Of a DNA stretch of 64,000 bases, positions 47,501-59,500 are shown one piece after another. How positions within the stretch are numbered: the first letter of the stretch is position 1; each line of letters opens with the position of its first letter. The stretch is from Oryzias latipes (taxonomy: Eukaryota > Chordata > Actinopteri > Beloniformes > Adrianichthyidae). A program made the position numbers and the translations under genes. Location of the stretch: contig NC_019876.2 of the NCBI RefSeq assembly GCF_002234675.1, positions 14,878,829 through 14,942,828 of the forward strand. Reading direction: 5' to 3'. The notes beneath the pieces were generated by a model, which was given only the letters and a program-made list of their open reading frames with translations, ran no database searches and was not told the DNA's origin.

Positions 47501-50500
47501 ATCCACCTTTGTCATGGCAGGGAGAACACGTCAATGTAAGGTGGGGTCATCTAAGATAGATCAAGAGTTACGCAGAAACCCAACTTCAGCTTCATCCCAT
47601 GCAACTAACCTGACATATGACGCAGGTGTAGGATTTTCCTTAAAAAACAGGTTCCTTGAGAGTTTTTGGCACTAATCCAACAAGCTGGAGTTACAACGCT
47701 GACTTGTTTTGTGGATAAACAATGCAAGAACGGCAGATTTTATTGATCATTTTGGCCCAACAAGACCATGAACCGTTTTTTCTACCATGATTTGTGATCT
47801 TCACTGGTGTCCATGGATTACATGAAATCCTCTCCACCTTTATCCACCTTTGTCATGGTAGGGAGAACACGTCAATGTAAGGGTGGGGTCATTTTGACCC
47901 CAGAAGATAGCACAAGGGATAAATAAACAAAACAATGTCCATCTGTTCTCGTAAACGTTGGGAGCTAATTGAACAAAAATAAAATTTAGATATAAATTGC
48001 ATTTTTGTTTGTTCTATGCAACTGTCTTTTTTTTAAACAACATTGTTATATTGGATGCCTTAGTTTAGCGCACTAAAAAAAACTGCATCTGAATATTTTC
48101 ACTATAGACTAATACATTTTAATTTCAATCTTGTTGTTTGTGGTGGGTTCTGCAGAACCGTGTTCTCCTGCTTAAGGCATGCAAACCTTTGCAGGCATGC
48201 AGAACACAGGCATAAAAACACCTCACTGGGTTCTAGATGACTTCTGCTAGATTACCCGATGTGCTGCATTGGTAGAATAAACAAAATTTTTTTAAATTCT
48301 TTTTTTTTAGTATATGTGGTCCTGATCCCTTAGAAGCTGCTTCTGGGTCACGTTTGATCTGTAGGCCACTATTTATAAAGCCCTGCTTTAAGTACAGCTG
48401 ATAAATGAGTGTGCTAAAGAGAAGTAAATTAGAAAGCAAGCATGCAAATTACCGTATGTTTATTATCACTAGAGTGAAAGTGATAAGTATTTATCTTAAT
48501 TAGAAATCATTTTGACTCAATTTGTGATTATCTAAATGTATACAGTCAATAATGATTTGAATTAAAATGAGAGATTTTGATTTGCGTTCATCTTAAGCGC
48601 GAAGATCTTTAATTTTTTTATTACATTAGCTGTGATGCTGTCTTAACAAACAGGAAAACACGAAGATCAGACTTCTTAAAACGACCAAATTCTTTCCAAA
48701 CCAACAGAGTTTAATGAAGAGAGTGATTATTAATGAATTTAGAACAATTGACAATAAAAAGGGGTTTATCTAACGGTTTAGGTTTTTTTTTTGTGGATTG
48801 ACTTTATAAACATAAAAGTTTATTAAAATTTCCACAGGTATTATTAATATTAATGAACCACAAAAAGTCAGATATCTTCTCCCAGACCAAACCGGTCGGT
48901 TTACTAGGATTAGCATCAGATGCTAATGGAGAGTTTAGCTAAACCTGCTCAACAGGCTTCAGTGTCACAACAAACACAAAAGGCTTTAATGCGAGAAGCT
49001 TGGGAGTTTTACCATAACAAAAGAATAACTATTTATTGTTTATTGTAAATAGGCAACAACTCCACAAACATCTGTGTTTTCAGATGTCAAAGTCCCACTC
49101 CAATCATCATCATTTTGATGGACTTTTAATTATGATGATACTGTTTTTAGCCAAAATAAAAAAAATCTTGTGGTGTGTTCTAGGACATAGTTTGTCTTCA
49201 GAGCGGGGAGCTCATGACCCGCCCAGCTTATTTTTTACAGAACTGCATTTTTGTCATCTGCTCTTGATGCACAACGATTTGAATAAAGAAATACTCAGAA
49301 ATGCCACAAGAACGCATTAAAAACACCAAAAATCCATCAGAGTGGGTCATCAATTGATGTCTACTCTTATTTCTAGGACTGTGAATGCCCAAGATAAACA
49401 AAAACAGCAACATTTTCTTAGAATATGTGGTAGCATCCCCCTCTTTGAATGTCTAAATCATTTCACCAAATTTCAAAGGGTCAGCTGTCCAGTCATAGCC
49501 GGTACCCCCCCCCCCCCCCCCACTCCAGCCCTAAAAAGGGAGTCCTCTAACGTTGTGTGTTTTCCTTTGCCATGGTCGAGGCCAGCTGTTGACTGACGCT
49601 GCATGTGTGGCGGAGCCGGGGTTTGTGTGGGGAACCTGGGGCTGGACGGAGGCCATTTGGTGGGGGTCTCGTTGTGTCCGCAGAGAGCAGAAAGACGGGG
49701 ACCGAACAGGGCGGTGTTGGGTTGGAGCTACTGGATATTCCTCTATGTGAATGTGCTTTCAGAGGCTTGGGGCCTGTTTCAGCGAGATTAATTATTGGGA
49801 AGCTAATGCCGTGTTGAATGCTGGGCATTTAGTGGTAACAGGGGAATAGAAGAATGGAGGAGGGTTGGGAGGAGCTTAAGGTTTTACTGACTGCAAACTG
49901 GGCTCAGCATATTTTCAGGCTTGTTTGTGCATTTTTGCTGGCATTTTGGAGCGTGTGTGAGCTGACTGCCCCGGAGTTTGTTTAGAGCAGTGCTTCTCAA
50001 TTATTTTTTGCCAGGCCCCCCCTAGGAAAAGAAAATGTTTCGCGCCCCCCCTGACCCCCCCCCCCCCATAACCCCCCCCCCCCCACACACACACACACAC
50101 AGACACACTCGCGCGGTGACAATACATCAGGTCAGTATCTATAAAATTTGTATACCTAAAATTGTATCTTTTAACACTAACAAAAGAAAAAAGCAAAATA
50201 AATCCACTTTCAACAAATATTAACTTTATTTAGCCACAGAAACCCTGTTCTAGTCTAAAACAGAAAAGAAGCTGAAAGTACCTGAAATAAAAAAAAATCT
50301 GTCATTCCTTATTTAAACTAGAAACATTTTGACCAACTGAACCATTTGATGCTGAAAAAAATAATTCAATCAATAAATAATATTAAATCTAAATTGATCT
50401 GAAACATTAACACAGCAGCACCAATATATTTAACGTTTTTAGTCTGAAGAAATAGGTAAAAACGTGCTGATTTTTTTTTTTCTAAATGACGGATTGTTTA

Positions 50501-53500
50501 TTTCTGATCTCATAAAAGTGCAGCTGTTTTCCTGCATTACCTGCTGTCTTTCTGTCTGTCTGAAACCAACTAAACCACAGGCAGACAAAGAAAACATGGA
50601 TGGAAAATAAAGACACGTCATCAAAATGTCTACAATAGTTCATAAAGAATGACATTGTTAGCATGAGCTTAGGAATCTAAGGGCAGCGGTGATCTTGGGC
50701 AACAGGCAGCGGTAGCAGTGGTCCGCGTGCCCCGATTCCCCTGGCAGACAGGGCCCACACCACCCCTCCCCTTTCGTTCTCACTCGCGCAGCCGCGGACA
50801 GACAGAACAGACAATAGGAACCGAATAGTGGACCAGATTATTTTCCAAGCACTGAGCCGCTGTCACCGCTGCCCCCACGTTAAATTTGCGCACCGGACAA
50901 ACCTGTGCCTAAAACCGCCACCACCGCGCGCCCCCCCTGGCATCGCTTCGTGCCCCCCCCTGGGGGCGCGCCCCACTATTTGAGAAGCACTGGTTTAGAG
51001 GGCTGTGGAATGAAGACAACTCTGGTGGTTGTTGATGCATCTGCTCCTCATGCTGTCTAGACGTCGTTTATGCGAGGAGGGAAAACGCTGAATAAATGAA
51101 GCGCAACTAGATTATTTGTTTGTTCACCAACAGTCGGCGACCACACAGACGAAAACTCCCAGAAAGCTCAGACATCCTGCTTCAGATCCCCACGAGTGCG
51201 CTAAACGATCTGCATGCTAACACTCGCCCACAAACCCAGCGCTCAACAGCTGCTCACAGAAGCCCAGTGGAGCCGGGCCTAATCTCTCACACAAGAAGGA
51301 CCCAGACAAGCTGACAGGGCTGGAAAACTAACCAGCGTTTGAAAGAAAATCTGTTAACATTCACGTGACGCACCGTCCATAAATGCAACGCAAAGCTGAG
51401 GAAAAGCAGGGAACACAAGTTAAGAGGAGAGAAGTAAAAGATTCTGACATTAACTTCCTTTGATTCATATTTTTTTTCTACAAGCAAATGAAATTATAAA
51501 ACGTCTTGATGAATAACCAGGAACAAAAGCAGTTTATTACATTATGCTGTAAATGATAGTCTCCAATCTTTTTCAGGCTACAGACCGGTTTAATATCAGA
51601 GAATATTTTCACAGACCGGCCTGAACAAAGCTAACGGTGGCAACAGTTTTAGAATAAAATTATAATTGTACTTCTTTATTCATTTTTTGCTCATGGTTTC
51701 TCTTTAAAGTTAAGGTGCAGCGGATAAACAGCAATGATCTGGGTGAATGCTGAATTCCAATTGGCTGCAGGGTGGTGTCCTTTAAAATGCAAGTAGTTGA
51801 CACCTAAAAATGAAGCTTCTGTCACATAGCTTGAATGTCCTATATTATTGAGCTGGCCTAAACACCAGTTGGTAACCGGGACAACAGAAACAAAGGTCTC
51901 TGTCGCTTAAATGGCTCTATGATGGACATGCTGGTAAATCTATCAAAGGTTATTATCAATGGCAACATTGCAATAAATTTTAAAGAGTGTTTTGTCTGTC
52001 TTGCTGCATGATACAGAGTGATGATGTGTTTATAAATAATTTTATTATAAAATGATGAAAGACATTGATTTTTAGTTGATACATATTTCATGATCAGAGT
52101 TAGTACTAAATATTTCTTACAATAAAAGCAATTTAGGAAACTGCCTGTGGACTTTGTTGCTTTGAAACAAATGTTTGCTTCATCATCTGAAAAAAAACAA
52201 GCGTTAAGAGGACCGCTGTCCCTCTGAAATGCTGCTTTGTATCACTCAATGTGACGTTTAGCCTCCGCTGTGGCAGAGATGGATCGCTACAAGCGCAGTA
52301 GCTGTTACCATGGCATCACGCCACACCGCGTATCAAATGACCTGCTTCTTGTGGAAAAACAACTCAGACGTAAAAATAACAGCATTACTAATATTTGATT
52401 TAATATTTCTTTCTTTCGTAAGTGACCTTGGTATGAGCGGAATAATGCCCTTTGATGTGTACATTATCAGAAAACGATAGACTTTGTAGAAGTTACCGTC
52501 CTCCACTTAGCATTGGATGGTTAACTCTTCCACGTCATCCATACATTGCTGATAATGGACACCTCGTTGGGCAATATTGCTTACGTAACTATACAAAATC
52601 TGGTATTTTCTTAAAGTTATAACGAACATGAATCCACCATGCTTGAAACTTTTTAAGCAGCGTCCTTATCACATTAAAGAGTTGGTCGCTGCATATGATG
52701 CAGAGTGGGCTTGGTGTCATTGTGATAAATCAGTACTTTGAGTAAAGAGGGTTTTTGCCTTTTTATTGCAGATTTACCTTTTTTATCCATTGCAGGCTAT
52801 TCTGTTTCTTCTCGACTCTTTTCTGTGCAAATAAACTTTCTAAAGACATTTTGTGTTTTCAGAACCTCACTAGTTTGGAGTTTCAATTTACCGTACTGGC
52901 TTTAACAGCCGCTTTAAAAAGGTAGCAAATGTTTTTATGACACGTGACGGAGAAGAACAACTCGCCATGCGTCAAGTGAGTCATAGATGCATGTAGAGGA
53001 CAAGCCGGTAGTTTTTTAAAATAAAGCTTTCTCTAAAATTAAATAAGTAAACGGCAATAATTTTAGTTTTGTACGATTTTCTCTGTGTCCTGGTTTCAAA
53101 AGACTATCAAACTATCAAACGACTGTCAAAAACAAAGCTACCAAAAGGCAAATGCTTTATTTAAGACTGTATATTTTATGTTTATGAAGTGAGTGTAAAT
53201 GAGAAATGTGTGTTATTGTTGTACTGCTGCCTCTTGGCCAGGACGCTATTGCAAAAGAGATTTTAAATCTCAATGAGTTTTTATCCTGGTTAAATAAAGG
53301 TAAAGTAAGAAACAAAAGACTCACAGGCTGGAACTGGTCTGTGGCCCAGGGGTCCTGAGGCGACTGTAACTTCACTGCTCAAAAGAATGGGTTTTTAGCT
53401 GCCTGCTGATACACTTGATGGGACGCTCTGAGGCTGCTGCTGCAGAGCTGTAATTACATACTTTGTTTGGAGTGGCACCATCATGTCAGAACACTGTCAG

Positions 53501-56500
53501 AGGTAAAGAAAGCTGCCCCCCCCCCTTCTCCACCGGTATCCTAGAGCTTCAACGGAAACCACAACAAAGCATTTTCAGATCTGAAATGCAGACGAACGAA
53601 CCCTTAAAGCTCTGTGCTCAAGGATTGGCGGTGTTGGAGTTCCTCAAGAGGCATCACTTACTTTGTTTGCAAAGTCATTCCAATGTAGGAAACTAAAAAG
53701 GAATTCACTTTATCTGTGTCACATCAGCTTTGGAAACATGACTAATGCTGACTTTTATTGTGAGTTCAGAGAAAAAGGTTGAAGCTGCATTGTGTTTTAA
53801 ATTCCATTTGCGTTTTAAAAACAGTTTAAGTATCTACATCTGTGTCTTGTTCTGTTTTTGTTTTAGTAATAAAGCTTAAACAATTCAACAATACCGTACC
53901 AAATACAATAATACAATATTTTTGTTAAGACTGAACGTCTCATGAGAACTTTTTCTTTCTTTTTCCCAGAGTGGTGAAGGAGGAGATATCGGACGATAGC
54001 GCCAAATTGCCTTGTTTTAACGGCAGAGTGGTGTCGTGGGTAAGTAAGAATAAAACGAGTCATTTTTAAAATTGGAAATCAGTGCTAGAATCTGCGTTAA
54101 TTTCTCTTGTATCTTTTAGTTGTTAATAATAATAATAATAATAATAATGGATTGGATTTATCTGCGCTTTTCAAGTCACTCAAAGCTTTTACAATGTGTC
54201 CATTATTCATTCACTCTTCATTCATACTTGGTGATGGTAACTACTGATGTAGCTGCCCTGGGGTAGACTGACAGAGGCGTGGCTGCCAGTTCGCGCCTAC
54301 GGCCCCTCTGACCATCACCGGGACATTCAAACATATTCACACACCACTGGAGCCACACTGGAGGCAAGGAGGGTGAAGTGTCTTGCCCATGGACACAACG
54401 ACAGTTGGCTGGGGGGGAGTTGGGATCGAACCGCCGACCCTTCGATCATTGGACGACTCGCTCATCCGCCTGAGCCACTGCCGCCCATACTTCAGCATAG
54501 GGTTGTGCCGATACCATCGTCCATCGTGATGGGTGACTGACTTCACGATGGAGAGACACCATCGTGATGCCACGCCCCCGCCACGCTGCGAGTCGACACC
54601 ATAACACGCGATTACATGTGCAAAATATCTTGATCGGATCAATGGTCGGATTAGAATTCACCCGTGTAAATGGGCCCAGAAAAATGTTTTCAGAATTTAA
54701 CAAACGTTCACATGGGGTCACACTTTTGGTCGGAATAAATCATTCGCACATTAATGTGACGGTTATTATGAAGCGCCTGTTGGCTCATCATTTTAATTTT
54801 AATCCGTGTGGCCAGTGCTTTTTCTGTTGAAGAACGGAGCCGGAAACGAAGCCAGGATTAGCAGTATGCTAACACAGGCTAACAACATTAGCTTTGGAGG
54901 AACATAAAATCCATGCGGGAAATTCTGCAATCTGCAACTTGGCTGCACTTAAATATGTGGGAATAATATCAGCCTTCATTTTGTCTGGACACGACTGAAA
55001 ACACAAATCCATGAGATTGTTTGAACGGTTTCTAAGGACTGAGATACATTTCTGCTTTGAAGCTTACACCACCCCAAAGCTGCTGTGTGTGCTGGCGGTC
55101 CAAGCTCTGCTCGGACACACACTTTTAGACCCGGTTCTCCTAGCTCGTTCCCCTAGAGCTGTGAGACGGATCGCAGTCCTAACTTTCCCACACATAGCGC
55201 ACACGTAACAAAGCGTCCTCCCTTCCCCTCAAACACAAAGCTGTAAGTCCGCGCTCCACCGGTCCATTTGACTAATTCAGTACGGGAGCAAACTACTTCT
55301 TTTCTATTTTTTTTTTTTTTTTTTTTGTTAAAGTCACTTCCCTCAGTTTATACTGTATCATCGCGGATGAGTCATTAGTTGGGAAATAAAATATATAAAG
55401 TAAAATAACGAATAATAATTATATAATAATTATAATAACGAAAAATTACCCTCCGACGATATTATCGTCCATCCCGATGGTTTACTCCAAACATCGTCAA
55501 CTGCCAATTTAAGGGACGTCGCCCAACCCTACTTCAACATGTTTCCATACAAACATCTGTTTAGTAGGCAGGCAGGTTCGTTTTTCTTTATATCTCAGAC
55601 TTCTTATCTTATCCTGTAAACCTTGAAATAACCTAGTAGTCGATACAAAAATGAGATTTTGCAATGCATTAGAATTAGGCTGTCAATAACGATTAATACA
55701 GTAGTTGATTAGTCAAGGATTATTGTTTACGTAAAGTGATGGGCAGTTGTTGTTTTTTTAACAAAAGGTGATAATGCTGGTAATCAGTCAATGGAGGTTC
55801 ACGTTTTCACAAAATGGAAATTTTACATGTTTAGTTCATGAATTTCAATTTCTCCTTTATAAAAGATAAAAAGTTTAAGGTTCCAGGTAACCTATATGCT
55901 AGTACAAAAAAATACATCATTGTCTCACAAGCTGTAGGGTTCCTGATCCCTGAACTAAATCATTGTCTAAACCTCCCATAATTCTAGCAAGCAAAACATA
56001 TTTTTATGAACATAAGTTTTACTGTATTGCAATTAGTGAACATTAAAATATTCTACAGTATTTTTTTCTTCATTAGTTTACAAAAGTGCCTTGGGTGGTA
56101 GCCAGTGTGCAGCATCCTAATCTTTAAATCCATCCTCTCCAAACATTGACAGAGGTCTCATTCCTTTTAGAAACACGTTAAAGATGCTCTATGTAAGTGT
56201 TGCAGCCATCTCTGGTGTGCACTGGCTCTTCCCCAGCCTACAGTCAATGGCACAGACCAGAATTTTGCACCCAGAACGCCCGTCATCACGTGTCCCTACG
56301 TAAAGTTGATCAACGAGGAGACATTAATAATTCTTTTTGTGTCCGGTCGTAATATTATGAATCTTAGACTGACCTTTTTCTGCTAGTCCTGTGTTCAGAC
56401 TCCAAGGGTTTCTGGGGGAAACCTTTTATTACTGTTCTCCTTCACTCTCTGCACGCGCTCTCGCACCCTCTTGCGCTGCACACGCTCCCTCTTTTTACAC

Positions 56501-59500
56501 ACACACACGCGCGGTTTCAGCAGCACATACACATTCTCATTCTACATCAAAAGTTTCCGTCTGCCGAGGAAATACGACAAATTTACTGTGTTCTAATTAT
56601 TGATTTCCGTTGTATTCATTTCCATTGCAAGCTGCGTGGGTTCTTGAGTGAGCAAAATCCCAGACCGTCACAGCTCTACTCCAGAGTGGTTTAATCAGAA
56701 TCAGCTCTTTCCTTCTACACACGCAGCGCGCAGACACAAATACACATAGTCATTCTACAACAGCTATATGATTAGCTCATTAGTTAAATAGTTAGTTGTT
56801 ACTGTTATTTCTTAATAAAGAATACTGCGTTGTAATTGTGTTCATTTGCGACACGGCCACTGGGAGATTTTGTGTTGGCAGTGGGGGCGTGCGGTTAACC
56901 GCGACACCGCGCCCCCTGCTGGTTCATCACCGCGGTAATCAAAAATCCCACACTTCACAGCTCTAGCTGTGCAAAATGAAGTGAAATCTAATTTTTTTAA
57001 TGTACCATTGCAGTCTAACAGTGGTCACATCTGTTACTTTGGTGAACGAGGAAGTAAGCTGTCTGGAAAAACTTAGATTATAAGATTTTCACCATTTTGA
57101 AAGCGCTTAAATCGTCGTCAAATCAGCTAACAACGTGTTGTCCACCTTTCCTGTCAGGGGGCACCTACTGCAGTTCAGCTTCCACTGATTCCCACAGGCT
57201 GGATTCTCTTCCTGACACAACTCTGTGCAGACCCCTTGTGGCTACATAGTATATATATAAATGCAATGTTTTTTTTATTGCCCACGGTGGGGGTAAATGT
57301 TTTGAATTTAGTTTTGTTTTTTGCTTAGATGTCGCTATTTCTGACATATGTATAATGTTAGGAAGAAGATAGAACGGTTTTTTTCTATTGTGATTAAAAA
57401 TCTTGATTAAGAGGTGCCAGAGTGATGCTAATGAGATAAATCTTGAACAAAGTTTCTTATAAGGCAAATTTTAAACTTTAACTTTTCATTTTGGAAAGAA
57501 ATGTCACCCACTTATTGCAAAGCAATAAGTGGGTGACATAAGTGGCAATAAGTGGGTCTTGAGCTTATCGTTTCCAAACTGCATTTTATCTAAAAAGCGA
57601 GCAAAGAATATGTTTACAAATATTTTTTTTAATTCAACTTTTAAATTATATAACTGAGTTGAAGCTATAGTTCAGATCTTTTTTTTTTTCTTTTTTTTAC
57701 AGTTATTTTTAATTCTTTTAGACTCTGAGATAGTGGAACCTCTGGTTCAGAGGGAACATCAAAGGTTTTGTTGTGGGTCAGAGGATCAGATTTATACCTT
57801 ACACAGAGCTTAAGGATTCATGGGAGTTTGTCCATCCAGAACCACATGTGTGTGTTGTGGATTTGGAGAAAGTGTTTGTAGAAAAGATCTGGGAATTTGA
57901 GGTCTGAGTTCCCTCTAGTCTCTGTAAACCAGAGCAGGAGTTTGGTTTCTTTGCTTTGCAGTCAATTGAATCTTTTTACAGTTCAAGTTGGACTCTGCCA
58001 GAAATGGCCTTTATCACCAGCTCTGCTCCGCATTTGTATGAACAGAATTTCTAGACAGAGCTGGGGGCTGGAGGGAGACTATTTAAGGGAACAGAGAATT
58101 TCATCTCTGCTTTTTGCATATTTCGTTCTTCTGTTTTCTTCATCAAACCAGGACCTTTAACCCTTGTGCTATCTTTGATGACCCCACCCTTACATTGACA
58201 AAGGTGGATAAAGGTGGAAAGATTTCATGTAATCAATGGACACCAGTGAAGATCACAAATCATTGAAGAAAAAAGTTCAGAGCACTGTCTAGTAGTGGGT
58301 CTAGATGACCCAACTCCAAGTACCTAGGATAGCACAAGGGTTACTGGACTCTGGAGTTGGAGGCCATGGTTCTGGTTGTATTTTAAGGTCTTGTTCACAA
58401 ATGATGCTGTTCCATCAATCCATTGCAGTAAAGAAGAAGCTGAACCAAGAGGCAAAACTCTTCATTGAGTCATGTTCCATGTCTTACCATTGGTCATGAG
58501 ATTTGAGTCATGACCAAAACGACAAGACTTAACAACGAAGCTTCAGCTCCAGTGTTCACATTCTTGTTTCGACTACGTTAACTCTTCAAGTGTAACGTCA
58601 TTCCAGCGGATTATTAAGCAGAAAAAAGCAGTCTTGTGCTGACAACACTGATTATGTTTACACAATCAGTGTAAATCAGCTGGTTCTGTTATGGAGAAAA
58701 GTGGCTTTGTATCGTTATGTAACATTTTACATTAAATAGTAGATCTGTTAATGCTGTTAGAGTAGCGTTAAACGAGGAGTTTTCTCTTCGAGGTGGCTTT
58801 CTCCTCCCTTAGATATAGATGTAGAGGAGCTCAGAGTGGAGCTGCTGCTCCTCCACATCTAGAAAATCCAGTTAAAGAGCCCATGGGACCTCTTGGTTGG
58901 CCCCTGGACAACTTTCCCCACTGAGAGGAGGTCCCTGGAAAGATCCTGGAGCTGCTGAAGGGACTCTTGCCTGACCAATAGACCTTACGTAGAGATAGAC
59001 ACAGCTGGGTGTGACGTCACCCATAGAAATGCCTTAACTCCACCCCCAGGGAAATAAAAGCCAATTCCGTTTTTCTGCATTACAGCCAGCGCCATTTGGA
59101 GCCAGTCGACAGTGATTGGTCTGAGTCAGGTTTCTATGCACCTACTATCGGCAATCATAAGTAAGCTTGTTCACTTCCCATTTGTCTGTCCATTTCCTAT
59201 TTACTGTCAATGGGCTAGCCCTGGGAGCTCCTTGGGGGGTCTTCCCCCTGGCAGAACTGAAGGAAGTTTTGTGGGGAGAGACGTGTAGGCGCCTCTGCTT
59301 AGACTTAGCACTGGACAAACGGAAGACGACGGATGAACTTCAAATTAAAAGAAAAACATATGTTCAATTTAAGCTGTTCTCTGTGAATAAACACTAAAAT
59401 AAGAACAGAAGCCGTTAACTCCATCAGCATGAGTGGTTTCCTCAAATCAAGCTCTCCCATGCAACTTCCCTATCTTTAAAAGGAGAGGAGACCTTAAACC

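Larger units (their letters stand above)
44563..53969 (+). other. dvl2 intron 1 (9.4 kb), transposon-rich
   Basis: GTGAGC to CCCAG. It holds a GC-box MITE copy (45694-45962), two hAT-type elements with exact target duplications (46477-46859, 49988-50992), two TTAA-MITE copies, an AAAGTCCCACTC-family repeat and LINE-type tails. No host exon was seen. The stretches 44600-45690, 47930-49080 and 51870-53200 show nothing identifiable. Confidence 0.85.
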
